Of a stretch of DNA of 64,000 nt, positions 35,948 to 46,076 are shown piece by piece. The notes beneath the pieces were generated by a model, which had not been told where the DNA came from, ran no database searches, and saw nothing but the letters and a program-made list of their open reading frames with translations. Source of the DNA: Dyella telluris (GTDB taxonomy: Bacteria; Pseudomonadota; Gammaproteobacteria; Xanthomonadales; Rhodanobacteraceae); assembly GCF_014297575.1 (NCBI RefSeq), contig NZ_CP060412.1:248001-312000 (forward strand), written 5' to 3'. Numbering within the stretch: the stretch's first letter is position 1; each line of letters begins with the position of its first letter. The position numbers and the translations under genes are program-made.

Positions 35948-36129
35948 GGGGACGTCCACGGGGAGGGAATCCCCACCATAACACCGCCTTGGCGCGGCCT
36001 TCGCACGCCACCGGCCGGGCCGTGCCAGCATGCAGGTAACCGCAGGCGATCCCGTGGCGAATAAGGAAGCAGAGCCCGTGCCGGTGGCGACGGGCCTTGA
36101 CGTCCCTCCCCTCGATGGAGCGTTCCTTC

Positions 36130-36837
36130 ATGAGCATCCGCCGATTCAAGTGGTTCCCTCCCGTTGCCGGCCTGTTGCTGATGGCCGGCGTCACGGCATG
36201 CACGCTGGCCACGGCCGGCAACGACCATGCGCCCCTGCCCGACCCTGCCGTCAACGCCACGCCCGCCCAGGGCGACCAGGTCGCCGTGCTTGCCGGCGGC
36301 TGCTTCTGGGGCCTGCAATCGGTGTTCGAGCACGTCAAGGGCGTGAAGAAGGTATCGGCGGGCTACTCCGGCGGCGCGGCCAACACGGCCGACTACGACC
36401 GGGTCAGCGACGGTGACACCGGCCACGCCGAGTCGGTGAAGATCGTCTACGACCCCGCCAAGGTCAGCTACGGCCAGCTACTGAAGGTGTATTTCTCGGT
36501 GGCCACGGACCCCACTGAACTCAATCGCCAGGGCCCTGACGTGGGCACGCAGTACCGCTCGGTCATCTTCTACGGCAATGACGAGCAGAAGCGCATCGCC
36601 ACGGCCTATATCGCCCAGCTTTCGGCAGCCCATGCGTTTCCCGATGCCATCGTGACCCAGGTAGTGCCGCTCAAGGGCTTCTATGCCGCGGAGTCCTACC
36701 ATCAGGATTATGCAAAGCGGCATCCGGATGACCCGTACATCGTGTTCAACGACGCGCCCAAGGTGTCACACCTCAAGCAGCAGTTTCCCGACCTGTACGT
36801 GCCTGACCACGAAGTGGTCAGCGTGCTGCTGCACTGA
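36130..36837 (+). CDS. msrA: Exported methionine sulfoxide reductase A
   Basis: Repairs oxidised methionine. Of 235 residues, about 1-25 form a signal with possible lipobox (VTAC, Cys24), so the enzyme is periplasmic or a lipoprotein. The MsrA core begins near residue 50 with catalytic GGCFWG (about C58), followed by GYSGG, GHAESV and the conserved YHQDY. No further cysteine occurs, so the usual C-terminal resolving Cys is missing and reduction must come from outside, perhaps from a thioredoxin-like partner. The ATG with ATGGAG before it is chosen over an earlier one. Confidence 0.92.
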   Translation: MSIRRFKWFPPVAGLLLMAGVTACTLATAGNDHAPLPDPAVNATPAQGDQVAVLAGGCFWGLQSVFEHVKGVKKVSAGYSGGAANTADYDRVSDGDTGHAESVKIVYDPAKVSYGQLLKVYFSVATDPTELNRQGPDVGTQYRSVIFYGNDEQKRIATAYIAQLSAAHAFPDAIVTQVVPLKGFYAAESYHQDYAKRHPDDPYIVFNDAPKVSHLKQQFPDLYVPDHEVVSVLLH

Positions 36838-36846
36838 GCCGGGCGC

Positions 36847-39597
36847 TCAGCTCGCCTCGGGTGGCACCAGACGCAGGTGCGAGTTGCCCTGGCGTCGCCC
36901 GGGGGTGAGCAGTTGCGCGATGACGGCCGGCTCCACCGGGCGCGAGTACAGGAAGCCCTGGCCTTCGACGCAACCTGCACGCAGCAGGAAGCGGTGCTGT
37001 TCTTCGGTTTCGATGCCTTCGGCGATCGGGCTGATATCCAGCCGCCGGCACAGCGTGAGCATGGCTTCGATGATGGCGCCGTCGCTGCCATCGTCCGGCA
37101 GGCCAGCGACGAAGCTCTGGTCGATCTTCAGGTAATCGATGGCGCGCATCTTCAGGTAGCTCATCGACGAATAGCCGGTACCGAAATCGTCAATGGCCAC
37201 GCTCACGCCCAGTGCGTGGAGCGCGTGCAGCGTGCGCTCCATTTCCTCGCCGAGGCGCAGGATCGCGCCCTCGGTGATTTCCAGCATCAGCCGCGCCGGC
37301 GACAAACGGCGCGCCTCCAGCAGCATGCGGATTTCGTCGACGAAATTGGCCTGACCGAACCAGTTCGCGGACACGTTCACCGCCATGCGCAGCGGCGGCA
37401 GGCCGGTCGAATCCCATTCGTACATCTGCTCGCAGGCCGCCTGCAGCACCCACTGGTCGATGCGGCGGATCAGGCCGAGCTTCTCCGCCATGGGGATGAA
37501 TTCACCCGGTGAGATCAGCCCGCGCTGTGGGTGGAACCAGCGCAGCAAGGCTTCGACGGCCACGATGCGGCCGGTGCGCATTTCCACGGTGGGCTGATAC
37601 ATCAGCCGGAACTCATTGTCAGCCAGCGCCTTGCGCAGTTCCGACGCCAGCGCAATGCGGCGCCGCGCATCCGCCTGCATGCGCGGCGAATAGAAGCGGA
37701 ACGCGTTGCGCTCTTCTGTCTTGGCCGCGTACATCGCCGCGTCCGCGTTGGTGATCAGCGTGGGCACATCGGTGCCATCCAGCGGAAAGCAGGCAATGCC
37801 GATGCTGGCGCTGAGTGCCAGTTCATAATCACCCACCGCGAACGGCGCCGACAGCACGGTCAGCAGGCGCCCCGCCAGGGCGCTGGCCTGCTCGCGCGAA
37901 TGCATGGCGGGAATCAGTACGGTGAATTCGTCACCGCCGATGCGCCCCGCCACGCCCTTGTCGCCCAGTTCATAGGCAATGCGTTCGGCCACCTTCACCA
38001 GCAGGTGGTCGCCAATGGCGTGCGTGTAGCTGTCGTTCACGGCCTTGAAGGCATCGAGGTCGATGAATACCACCGCTGCCATGCCGCGGTCGCGCTCGGC
38101 GGCGGTGACCGCCTGTACGCAGCGCCGCTCGAACTCGGCTCGGTTGGCCAGGCCGGTGAGCGTATCGTGCGCGGCCATGTACTGCAGGCGCTGCTCGTTC
38201 GCCTTCGCCGCGCTGATGTTGTTGATCACGGCTACGTAATGCTGCACTTCGCCTTCCGCGTTGCGGATGGCGCTGATGCTGAGCAGTTCCGGGTAGCTGG
38301 TGCCGTCCATGCGCCGGCTGCGCACTTCGCCGACCCAGTTGCCTTCAGACTCGATGGTGTCCCACACCGATTCGGGCAGCAGCGAGCCGTCGGCCAGGCA
38401 GCGCAGGTCGTCGAAACGCAGGCCCTGAAGGGCCTGCACGGTAAATCCGGTCATGCGGATGTGCGCGGCATTCACGCGGGCCACGCGGCGGTCGGCGTCG
38501 GCGATGATCACGCCCTCGGCAATGCTGGCCAGGGCCTCCGAAGCAATGCGTCGCTGCTGCTCCAGATTCACGCGCTCGGTGATGTCGCGCATGATGGACT
38601 GGCGCACGCTCTTGGTGCCCCAGTGCGTCACGCTGCTGCGCATTTCCACCGGCCGCAGTTCCTCATCAGGGCCCTTCAGTTCGCCGGTCACTGCGCCATC
38701 GGCCCGGTGCAGCAGCGGATTGAAGAACGAGGACAACTGCTCGCCCGCCAGATGATCCACGTCGCGCCCGGTCCACTGCAGCGCCGTGCGGTTCGCGTCG
38801 AGGATGCGCCCGCTGTCCTCGTCGACCATCAGGATGGCGTCGGCGGCGCTGTTGAACAGCACGCTGTAGCGCTCCTCCGTGCCGCGGATGCGGATCAGGA
38901 TGCGTCGCGCCGTGCGCATCCAGATCAGCGAGGCGGCGCAGGCGGTAAGGAACACCCCGATGAACAGCACCCGTCCCAGCCAGATGGCGCCCTGCGCCAC
39001 CTCCAGCGAGAAGTCGTTGGTGAGCGGCTCCAGCTCGCGGTTCAACCCATTGATGCGGTCCATCTGCCACTGCAGCCAGGCGTGCTCGGGCCGGCCGCCT
39101 GCATAGGCGTCCTGCAGCTCCCCGGCCACGTCGTTCAGGCGCGACAGCGGACGATCCGCCTCACGCCAGAGGGACACGGCCTCGCGCATGTGCGGCGCGC
39201 CGGTGCAGTAGCGCAGCATGAAGATCATGCCGGGTTCGGACTGGGCCAGGATCTTGCCGCGCTGGAAGGCCTCGTGGACCTGCGTCCGGTCGTAATGGCC
39301 CGAGGCAATGGCGTCGCGTGCCCAGCCGTCGGAGCGGAGCAGCTGGTAGCTTTCGTGGAAAGCGGCGAGACGCGTGGCCTCGCCGTTTTCCGCATAGCCG
39401 AGCAGGTCAACCACCGCCTGCTTCTGCGCCTTGCTCCAGACACTCTCGCCGTTGAGGAAACCGGCGAGAGTGACCTGAACCTGGAGGGCTCCCCAGGTAA
39501 GCGCGAGAATCAGGCCGATAACGGCCACCAGCCCATAGGCCAGTGGCCTCAGGCGCTGGGACAGCGGTCTTGGAGAGGTGCTACGGATCAAATCCAT
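36847..39597 (-). CDS. Membrane GGDEF-EAL protein with two PAS domains
   Basis: c-di-GMP enzyme of 916 residues. Layout: membrane helix about 20-45, periplasmic sensor about 46-215, second helix about 216-238, PAS domains at about 245-365 and 370-485 (the first followed by QSIMRDITERV, the second by VAVINNISAAK), GGDEF about 490-650, EAL about 665-905. The cyclase motif is intact (RIGGDEF), and the phosphodiesterase side keeps EALLRW, the DDFGTGYSS loop, EITEG and PIAEGIETEEQ. Both activities are therefore possible; which prevails cannot be told. It is nine bases from the convergent msrA. Confidence 0.93.
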   Translation of the reverse strand: MDLIRSTSPRPLSQRLRPLAYGLVAVIGLILALTWGALQVQVTLAGFLNGESVWSKAQKQAVVDLLGYAENGEATRLAAFHESYQLLRSDGWARDAIASGHYDRTQVHEAFQRGKILAQSEPGMIFMLRYCTGAPHMREAVSLWREADRPLSRLNDVAGELQDAYAGGRPEHAWLQWQMDRINGLNRELEPLTNDFSLEVAQGAIWLGRVLFIGVFLTACAASLIWMRTARRILIRIRGTEERYSVLFNSAADAILMVDEDSGRILDANRTALQWTGRDVDHLAGEQLSSFFNPLLHRADGAVTGELKGPDEELRPVEMRSSVTHWGTKSVRQSIMRDITERVNLEQQRRIASEALASIAEGVIIADADRRVARVNAAHIRMTGFTVQALQGLRFDDLRCLADGSLLPESVWDTIESEGNWVGEVRSRRMDGTSYPELLSISAIRNAEGEVQHYVAVINNISAAKANEQRLQYMAAHDTLTGLANRAEFERRCVQAVTAAERDRGMAAVVFIDLDAFKAVNDSYTHAIGDHLLVKVAERIAYELGDKGVAGRIGGDEFTVLIPAMHSREQASALAGRLLTVLSAPFAVGDYELALSASIGIACFPLDGTDVPTLITNADAAMYAAKTEERNAFRFYSPRMQADARRRIALASELRKALADNEFRLMYQPTVEMRTGRIVAVEALLRWFHPQRGLISPGEFIPMAEKLGLIRRIDQWVLQAACEQMYEWDSTGLPPLRMAVNVSANWFGQANFVDEIRMLLEARRLSPARLMLEITEGAILRLGEEMERTLHALHALGVSVAIDDFGTGYSSMSYLKMRAIDYLKIDQSFVAGLPDDGSDGAIIEAMLTLCRRLDISPIAEGIETEEQHRFLLRAGCVEGQGFLYSRPVEPAVIAQLLTPGRRQGNSHLRLVPPEAS

Positions 39598-39668
39598 GGC
39601 GTCCTTTTACACGACCGTTCCATAAAGCTGCATCTCGTCCCGTTACGCCATCGACCACGGGATCCCCG

Positions 39669-40442
39669 TTACGCCGCCTGCTCTTCGACCCCGCCAACCT
39701 CGTGCTGCAGGAGGCAGCGCTCAAGGCCGTAATGCAGGCTTACATAACTGCGTTCAATACATTCACGCACGTGCTCCACTTCCTCCGCGGCGGGCTGGCT
39801 GCCCATCAGGGTGCAGACGATCTCCAGCGCCTCCCAGGGATGAGTATCGTCATATGCCGCGTGTAGCTGAAGCCAACGCAGGGTGGCCTTGCGACCGGCC
39901 TCCGGCAGGCTGTTGGCATACGCCACACTGTCGAAGACCTTCTGGGACCACTCGCCCGTGACACCCTCGATAGCGTAGTTGGTCGCCGCGATGCCTGCAG
40001 CCAGGCTGTCCCGGCCGCTGACGTCGTGGCACCAGTCCGCCGCCGTCTGGGTGCCGCGGGGCGGCATGCCATCCAGCACCTCCTCCCGCGATACGCCGGC
40101 ACCTTCGGCCCAGTCCAGCCAGTACTCGGCATGGTTCTGCTCCACGCGGATATTACGTACCAGCCAACGTCGTGCCATGTTGTCGCCGGCACTCCTGCCA
40201 TAACGTGTCTTCAGCAGGTTTAGTGCCATGAAGGACGGGAAGCGTTCGATCAGCGACCAGGTGCCGACCATGAAGTTGCGCATCGTTGCCAGGTCAATGC
40301 TGCCTTCGCTCATCATGTCCCACATCACATGGTCGCGAACGCTCCGGCGGGCGGGTTCGCAGGCCTCGATCATCTCGCGCGCCCACTTCGGGTAGCTGGA
40401 AATTTCGGTCAGCGAGCCGGTGCGTACAGTGTTGGTGTTCAT
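39669..40442 (-). CDS. UndA-like haem-oxygenase-fold iron oxidase
   Basis: All-helical protein of 257 residues, about the length of Pseudomonas UndA, which turns medium-chain fatty acids into 1-alkenes (lauric acid to 1-undecene). Sequence databases often label such genes TenA-like or iron-containing redox enzyme. Putative iron ligands of this diiron-type family are in place: ExxH in NIRVEQNHAEYW (E101, H104), E159 in AIEGVTGEW and H194/D198/H201 in LHAAYDDTHPW. I recognise the motifs NIRVE.NHA.YW and DDAHPWEALEI from memory of UndA; no alignment was run. ATG at 40442 has GGAG before it. It stands alone, convergent to nothing and next to a MAPEG gene. Confidence 0.7.
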   Translation of the reverse strand: MNTNTVRTGSLTEISSYPKWAREMIEACEPARRSVRDHVMWDMMSEGSIDLATMRNFMVGTWSLIERFPSFMALNLLKTRYGRSAGDNMARRWLVRNIRVEQNHAEYWLDWAEGAGVSREEVLDGMPPRGTQTAADWCHDVSGRDSLAAGIAATNYAIEGVTGEWSQKVFDSVAYANSLPEAGRKATLRWLQLHAAYDDTHPWEALEIVCTLMGSQPAAEEVEHVRECIERSYVSLHYGLERCLLQHEVGGVEEQAA

Positions 40443-40806
40443 TAGCAAGTTCTCCAGATCAATCAGGGAATACCGCCAGACCCTGCCGGCGGCCCAACGC
40501 TCAATGCGTCGGACCTTCAGTGTGGTCACGGATGGAGAGCTTGCGAACGCCCGCTTATGAGACGGGCGGCATTATGCGCGCAACTATTTGATAAATATCA
40601 CTAACATCGCGAAGCGCGGAGCCCCGCAAAAGGCGTGGGCGACAAGAAAATGGCGCCGGAATCGTGACGAACGTCAATCTTTTGACGTCGACTGCGACAC
40701 AGAAAGGCGCCCCTGGCGCCCCGGAATCGCACGAAGCGCGGTGGCAACATCCGCGTGACGCGACCTGCCCCGCGAGACTGCCGCCGCACACGTCGCGGCG
40801 ACGGCG
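40443..40806. other. Intergenic region, no gene seen
   Basis: About 360 bases between two minus-strand genes. It holds an ACGTCAA-TCTT-TTGACGT inverted repeat at 40671-40688 and a GGCGCC hairpin near 40705-40722 followed (minus strand) by TTTCT, which may end the MAPEG transcript. The promoter of the UndA-like gene is expected here (AT-rich patch near 40590). Confidence 0.5.
40671..40688. promoter_or_regulatory. Inverted repeat ACGTCAA-N4-TTGACGT
   Basis: Perfect seven-base arms around TCTT, about 230 bases upstream of the UndA-like gene start and downstream of the MAPEG stop. Candidate operator; regulator unknown. Confidence 0.35.
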
Positions 40807-41202
40807 TCACAGGGTGCCGAGCAGCCCGGACAGCACCATGACGATGCCCACCACGGAGACGGCCCACACCAGGGTGCGCAGGTAAGGAATGCCGATGGCG
40901 TACACCGGCAGGTAGACCACACGGGCCCAGAGGTAAAGCTCGGCGCCAAGCGCGGTCTTGGCGCTGGTGCACTGCCCCACCACCACCGCCAGCACCGCGG
41001 CAGCGAAGAACACAAACGTTTCCATGAAATTGCGGCTGGACCTGTCGACGCGCGCGGCCAGTCCGGTCAGCTCCACAAGCTGTTCGCGGTTGCCGGCGTT
41101 CCACCTCATGCCGCGCTGCATCAACGACAGCAGCGTGGCGAACACCAGATAGACCAGCCCCAGCAGGATCGACCACCCCAGCATCTTCAGCTCGACCGGC
41201 AT
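40807..41202 (-). CDS. MAPEG-family membrane protein
   Basis: Inner-membrane protein of 131 residues with four predicted helices. The MAPEG pattern is seen in residues about 30-80: R.NAGNREQLVEL and RVDRSSRNFMETFVFFAAA, with the basic-acidic pairs that bind glutathione in family members. Bacterial members are usually of unknown substrate. The start is fixed by an excellent ribosome site (GAGGAGG, seven bases before ATG). Confidence 0.85.
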   Translation of the reverse strand: MPVELKMLGWSILLGLVYLVFATLLSLMQRGMRWNAGNREQLVELTGLAARVDRSSRNFMETFVFFAAAVLAVVVGQCTSAKTALGAELYLWARVVYLPVYAIGIPYLRTLVWAVSVVGIVMVLSGLLGTL

Positions 41203-41313
41203 GTCGCACCTCCTCGTTGGATGGGCGACATCATGCGCCGGGCCACCGTCCGGCACCACTGGCGGAAGTCCGGCCGGCGGGTGTCGGGCCTGCAGGCATG
41301 AGGCCTGCAGCAA

Positions 41314-42333
41314 TCAGGGATGTGCAGCCGTCACCGTGCGTGCGATGTCGGCGAACAGCTGGTCGCGCTCCCTGGCGGTCGTCGCCGAATCCATCAGGAA
41401 CGCGGTGATGAGCAGCTTGCGGCCGTCTGGCCAGGTGACGATGCCCATGTCGTTGTAGGCCGCCGTGCGGCTGCCCAACGATCCGCTGGTGCCCGTCTTG
41501 TCTGCAAAGCGCAGGCCTGGCGGCAGGCCGGCGCGCAGACGGTTGGGGATGGTCTGCGCCTCCATCAAGGCCAGCAGGCGCTGCGTGGACGCGGGCGACA
41601 GCAGCTCCCCGCCCTGCAGCTTCTGCAGGAACACGATGGCGGCATCCGGCGTGGTGCGATTGCGCGGGTCCTTCAGGAAGGCCTGGTAGCCCCGGTTGTA
41701 CCGCTGCTTCGCCGCCTCGTCGGTTTCATGCTCGGGCACCTGTCCGCCCGGTGGCAGGCCGCCGAAGATGCGTCCGATGCCAGCCTCGTCCAGATCCACC
41801 CGCATGCCGTCGATGCCATGCGCCCGGAAGTACGCCATCACCACATCCGGGCCACCCACCGTGCGGATCAGCGCGTTCACCGCAGTGTTGTCGCTCTCGC
41901 TGACGGCAGCCTTCAAGAGCTGCTCGATGGTGAAGTCCATGCGCTCGCCATGGAAATGCGCGCCCACCGAAGGGATCGCGGAGCCGCCCTGCACCTGCTC
42001 ACGCGTGATCGACACCAGCTGCTGCAACGAAAGCGTGCCCTCATCCACGCGCGACAACACGGCGGCGGCCACCGGCGCCTTGAACACGCTCATCATCGGG
42101 AAGGCGACTTCGGCGTTGACGCGTGCCGACGCACCGCTCGACAGATCCAGTACGGCGATGCCCAGCGTGGCCGGCAGCGCGCGTTGCGCAAGCGCGTCCA
42201 GCGAGTGCTGGAGCGCCGCGTCGGCATGGACGGCTTTTGCCGGCTCCGTCGCAATCGACACAGGCGACATGCTGGCGCATGCCAGCGCGAAGATGGCGGC
42301 CGCCAGCGAACGGCATGCATAGGGGAAGGTCAT
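41314..42333 (-). CDS. Class A beta-lactamase
   Basis: Exported serine beta-lactamase of 339 residues with signal peptide (about 1-30). Catalytic elements: SVFK (S82, K85), SDN (147-149) and KTG (279-281). The general-base Glu seems to be in VDLDEAGIGR (E183), where the usual ExxxN has Gly instead of the last Asn, as in some class A2 enzymes that carry His there. Next to it an insertion of about 35 residues (GGLPPGGQVPEHETDE) enlarges the omega-loop region, which could widen the active site. The chain is about 50 residues longer than TEM. No AmpR-type regulator is adjacent. Confidence 0.85.
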   Translation of the reverse strand: MTFPYACRSLAAAIFALACASMSPVSIATEPAKAVHADAALQHSLDALAQRALPATLGIAVLDLSSGASARVNAEVAFPMMSVFKAPVAAAVLSRVDEGTLSLQQLVSITREQVQGGSAIPSVGAHFHGERMDFTIEQLLKAAVSESDNTAVNALIRTVGGPDVVMAYFRAHGIDGMRVDLDEAGIGRIFGGLPPGGQVPEHETDEAAKQRYNRGYQAFLKDPRNRTTPDAAIVFLQKLQGGELLSPASTQRLLALMEAQTIPNRLRAGLPPGLRFADKTGTSGSLGSRTAAYNDMGIVTWPDGRKLLITAFLMDSATTARERDQLFADIARTVTAAHP

Positions 42334-42462
42334 GCGGATTCCTTGCCGATGGGTTTGCGGCCGACACTGTTGCAGCCGGTCATGGCAAAGCCGGGGCAGC
42401 GGCCTGTCCATCGTCGGACGGGCCACTGTGGAGCCCTGCGCCATGCGCAGGGCTCCAACACC

Positions 42463-44133
42463 TCACAGCATGGGCAGCTTGAGCCCCTGCTCTTTCGCGC
42501 ACTCGATGGCGATGTCGTAACCGGCGTCGGCATGACGCATCACGCCCGTGCCCGGGTCGTTCCACAGCACGCGCGCAATGCGCTGGTCGGCCGCTTCGCT
42601 GCCGTCGCAAACGATCACCACGCCCGAATGCTGTGAGTAGCCCATGCCCACGCCGCCACCATGATGCAGCGACACCCACGTGGCGCCACCGGCCACGTTG
42701 AGCATGGCGTTCAGCAGCGGCCAGTCGCTCACGGCATCGGAGCCGTCACGCATGGCTTCGGTTTCGCGGTTGGGGCTGGCCACGGAACCCGAATCGAGAT
42801 GATCGCGACCGATCACCACCGGCGCCTTCAGCTCGCCGTTGCGCACCATTTCGTTGAACGCCAGGCCCAGCTTGTGGCGCAAGCCCAGGCCCACCCAGCA
42901 GATGCGCGCCGGCAGCCCCTGGAAGCTGATGCGCTCGCGCGCCATGTCCAGCCAGCGATGCAGGTGCGGATCATCCGGGATCAGCTCCTTCACCTTCTGG
43001 TCGGTCTTGTAAATGTCTTCCGGATCGCCCGACAACGCCACCCAGCGGAACGGGCCCACGCCACGGCAGAACAGCGGGCGCACGAAGGCCGGCACGAAGC
43101 CCGGAAAGGCAAACGCGTTCGCGCAGCCTTCGTCCTTCGCCATCTGGCGGATGTTGTTGCCGTAATCAAAGGTGGGAATGCCCTGTTCGTGGAACGCCAG
43201 CATGGCTTCCACGTGCTTCTTCATCGACTGCTTGGCGGCCTTGGCCGTACCGGCCGGATCGCTCTTGCGACGCTCGAACCATTCCTCCACGGTCCAGCCT
43301 TGCGGCAGGTAGCCGTTGACCGGATCGTGCGCGCTGGTCTGGTCGGTGACCGCATCGGGGCGCACCCCACGACGCACGAGTTCGGGCAGCACGTCGGCGG
43401 CATTGCCCAGCAACGCAATCGACTTCGCTTCGCCCGCAGCGGTGTACTTGGCGATGCGCGCGAGGGCGTCGTCGAGATCCGTCGCCTGCTCGTCGACATA
43501 ACGCGTCTTCAGGCGGAAATCGATGCTCTTCTGCTGGCATTCGATGTTGAGCGAGCACGCGCCTGCCAGCGTGGCCGCCAGCGGCTGCGCGCCACCCATG
43601 CCACCGAGGCCGGCGGTGAGGATCCACTTGCCCTTGAGGTTGCCGCCGTAGTGCTGGCGACCCATTTCCACGAACGTCTCGTAGGTACCCTGCACAATGC
43701 CCTGCGAACCGATGTAGATCCACGACCCCGCCGTCATCTGGCCGTACATCATCAAGCCCTTCTTATCGAGCTCGTTGAAATGCTCCCAGTTCGCCCAGGC
43801 CGGCACCAGGTTGGAATTAGCCAGCAGCACGCGCGGTGCGTCCGGATGCGTCGGGAACACGCCCACCGGCTTGCCGGACTGGATCAGCAACGTCTCGTTG
43901 TCGTTGAGTTCGCGCAGCGAACGCAGGATGGCGTCGAAACACTCCCAGTTGCGCGCCGCCCGGCCGATGCCGCCGTAGACCACCAGCTCGGCCGGATTCT
44001 CGGCCACTTCCGGGTCCAGGTTGTTCTGCAGCATGCGGAACGGAGCCTCAGTGAGCCAGCTCTTGCAGCTCAGTTCGGTGCCGCGCGGCGCGCGGATGGT
44101 GCGGGTGGTATCGATACGGGTGGGGGCGTTCAT
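42463..44133 (-). CDS. hutU: Urocanate hydratase
   Basis: Second enzyme of histidine breakdown, converting urocanate to imidazolonepropionate with tightly bound NAD+. The 556 residues are full length. The NAD-binding glycine motif ([14 protein letters not shown]) and the C-terminal [13 protein letters not shown], with the long conserved middle, fit the family. ATG at 44133 has CGGAGC upstream. The rest of the hut pathway (hutH, hutI, hutG) is not nearby; the neighbours are a beta-lactamase (130 bases downstream) and a DUF4034 gene, so the pathway must be completed elsewhere in the genome or the gene may be a relic. Confidence 0.97.
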   Translation of the reverse strand: MNAPTRIDTTRTIRAPRGTELSCKSWLTEAPFRMLQNNLDPEVAENPAELVVYGGIGRAARNWECFDAILRSLRELNDNETLLIQSGKPVGVFPTHPDAPRVLLANSNLVPAWANWEHFNELDKKGLMMYGQMTAGSWIYIGSQGIVQGTYETFVEMGRQHYGGNLKGKWILTAGLGGMGGAQPLAATLAGACSLNIECQQKSIDFRLKTRYVDEQATDLDDALARIAKYTAAGEAKSIALLGNAADVLPELVRRGVRPDAVTDQTSAHDPVNGYLPQGWTVEEWFERRKSDPAGTAKAAKQSMKKHVEAMLAFHEQGIPTFDYGNNIRQMAKDEGCANAFAFPGFVPAFVRPLFCRGVGPFRWVALSGDPEDIYKTDQKVKELIPDDPHLHRWLDMARERISFQGLPARICWVGLGLRHKLGLAFNEMVRNGELKAPVVIGRDHLDSGSVASPNRETEAMRDGSDAVSDWPLLNAMLNVAGGATWVSLHHGGGVGMGYSQHSGVVIVCDGSEAADQRIARVLWNDPGTGVMRHADAGYDIAIECAKEQGLKLPML

Positions 44134-44212
44134 GGATGAGTGCTCCGGTAAATCGAACGCCGAGTATAGGCTAGCTCCCCCCGCCCCTACGCCTTGCACT
44201 GCGGCAAACGAC

Positions 44213-45856
44213 TTACTTGCCAGCTGCCTTGGCCGATGTCCGGGCCTTGCCTTCCTGCAGCGCCTGTGCCGCACGCATCTTCAGCAATTGCTGGTGCAGT
44301 TCGGGTGACTTGTCAAAATGCGCTTCGAAATAATCCGCGGTTTCCTTCAGCCCAGCGCGCGGCTGGTATTGCTGCACCGTCGCCCGCAACAGCCACACGT
44401 AAGGCTCCTGCGGAAACAGCTCGACCATGCGCTCGTCGAGCTTCCACAGCTTCTCCCAGTCGTGCGTGCCTTCCAGATAGAGCTTGGCCAGCTGGCCGTA
44501 GATCTCCTGATTTCCCGGATCGAGCGCCAGTGCCGCCAGGTAATCCTTTTCAGCGGCCTCGTAGTTGTTCAGGTTTTCGTTCGCGTAGCCACGTGAGAAC
44601 ACGAAGCGCCAGGCGTGCGGGTTCTGCCGCACGACGCCATCCACCTCCTTCAGTGCCCAGGCCGATTCATCGAAATCGTTCAACTCGTTCGCGCGACTGA
44701 TGCGAGTGTCGTTATCGTCTGGATTGAAGCGCAGCGATTCGGAGTAGTACACGACGGAAAGCTCGATACGATTGCATTGGGCCGCCTGGGTGCCCGCCTT
44801 GAGCAACTGACTGGCCACGGCCGGCTGGTCGAAGATGACGCTGTAGTGCTCGAACTGTCCCGGTGTGGTGCAGCTGTCACCATCCAGGTCGGCCGCGTAG
44901 CCAAGTTCCTTTTCCGGCAGCAACAACAACACGGGGTTCTGCCCCGCGTGTTTCACCGCAAGCTTGCCGAGGGCCCTCATCTGTTCCAGTGAACCACCCC
45001 ACTTCGGCTGCACCGCCCACATCAACGTGTCATAGAACGCGAAGTTCGCCGGATCGGCGCGCAAGGCCGCCTGTGTCGTCTGTTGCAGATAGACGTCGCC
45101 CATGCCGTAGCGAGCCGCCCTGACCATCGCGCTGTAGGACGGCGTCACCCTCGCATCCAGCTCGATCGCACGGCGAAGATCGGCATCGGCCAGCCGTATC
45201 AGGCGATCCATCGACTCAAGATTGCTCGCAGGTGTGTCCTCGATGTAACCCGCGCCACGCGCATGTGCTGCCATGGCAACGTAGGAGACGCCACTGGCTG
45301 CGTACGCGAATGCGCTCTTGGGCACGGCCTGCTTCCAGTTTTCCAGCAGGGGGCGCAGCTCCAGGTCCGGGCGGTTGAACCAGTTGTCAAAGGTGTGATC
45401 CATGACGTTGCGCAGCTCGGGCTTGGTCAGCTTGTCCTGCAGCAGCGCGGCCAGGCGACGTTCGACCTCGGCGAATTCGCCCCGCTGCAGCAGGGTGCGC
45501 ACCTCGTCATAAGGTGCCAACGGCTGCGTGCGGTAACGGCAATAGGCTTCCACGGCCGCAACAGGCCAGTGGCTTCCCGGCGGATCGGGATACTTCAGGC
45601 ATCGCTGCAAGGGATCGGCCATGGCTTCGGCCTGCTTCACGGCAGCAAGAAACGCATAGGTGCGCTCACGCTCGGCCGAGTGTGCCTTGCTGCCGTCCAA
45701 CGCGCCGGCATCCGTTGACGCCGCCATGGCGGCACCGGCGGCAGCGGCGTGCGTGTCAGTCGCTTCGGCAGCAAACGGAAACGCAGCGACGACAACGGCA
45801 GCACGCAGAGCAACCACGGCGGCCAGGCGTGGCCACTCATGCTTCATGACATTCAT
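44213..45856 (-). CDS. DUF4034/TPR-like exported protein
   Basis: Exported protein of 547 residues with signal peptide (about 5-30, ending AEA). The middle resembles DUF4034 ([18 protein letters not shown], split as [12 protein letters not shown] and [17 protein letters not shown]). The C-terminal third has TPR-like helical pairs ([18 protein letters not shown], cut to [15 protein letters not shown]). Start MNVMKH has GGAG seven bases before. No enzymatic motif is seen; a protein-binding role in the periplasm is likely. Confidence 0.75.
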   Translation of the reverse strand: MNVMKHEWPRLAAVVALRAAVVVAAFPFAAEATDTHAAAAGAAMAASTDAGALDGSKAHSAERERTYAFLAAVKQAEAMADPLQRCLKYPDPPGSHWPVAAVEAYCRYRTQPLAPYDEVRTLLQRGEFAEVERRLAALLQDKLTKPELRNVMDHTFDNWFNRPDLELRPLLENWKQAVPKSAFAYAASGVSYVAMAAHARGAGYIEDTPASNLESMDRLIRLADADLRRAIELDARVTPSYSAMVRAARYGMGDVYLQQTTQAALRADPANFAFYDTLMWAVQPKWGGSLEQMRALGKLAVKHAGQNPVLLLLPEKELGYAADLDGDSCTTPGQFEHYSVIFDQPAVASQLLKAGTQAAQCNRIELSVVYYSESLRFNPDDNDTRISRANELNDFDESAWALKEVDGVVRQNPHAWRFVFSRGYANENLNNYEAAEKDYLAALALDPGNQEIYGQLAKLYLEGTHDWEKLWKLDERMVELFPQEPYVWLLRATVQQYQPRAGLKETADYFEAHFDKSPELHQQLLKMRAAQALQEGKARTSAKAAGK

Positions 45857-46076
45857 TCCCTGGCTCCCCCCAGTGATTGCGCAGAACCGTATCATCGACG
45901 CCCGAACCCGCCAACCGTCGTCCTGCCGGGCAGCCGCCCCCGGTACAAGGTGCCCTGACCGCTTCGCCTGGCCGACGCGCTTAAGCCTTCTGGTCGATTG
46001 AAGGCAACCTGGGGCACGCCCAGACTGCGAAAGGGAACCCAGGCTGGACCGTCGCGCAAGCTAGTGAGGAATTCCC

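Noticed and set aside
37531..39732. A 733-codon plus-strand frame opposite the GGDEF-EAL gene
   Set aside because: Shadow of a gene whose domains are clear on the minus strand.
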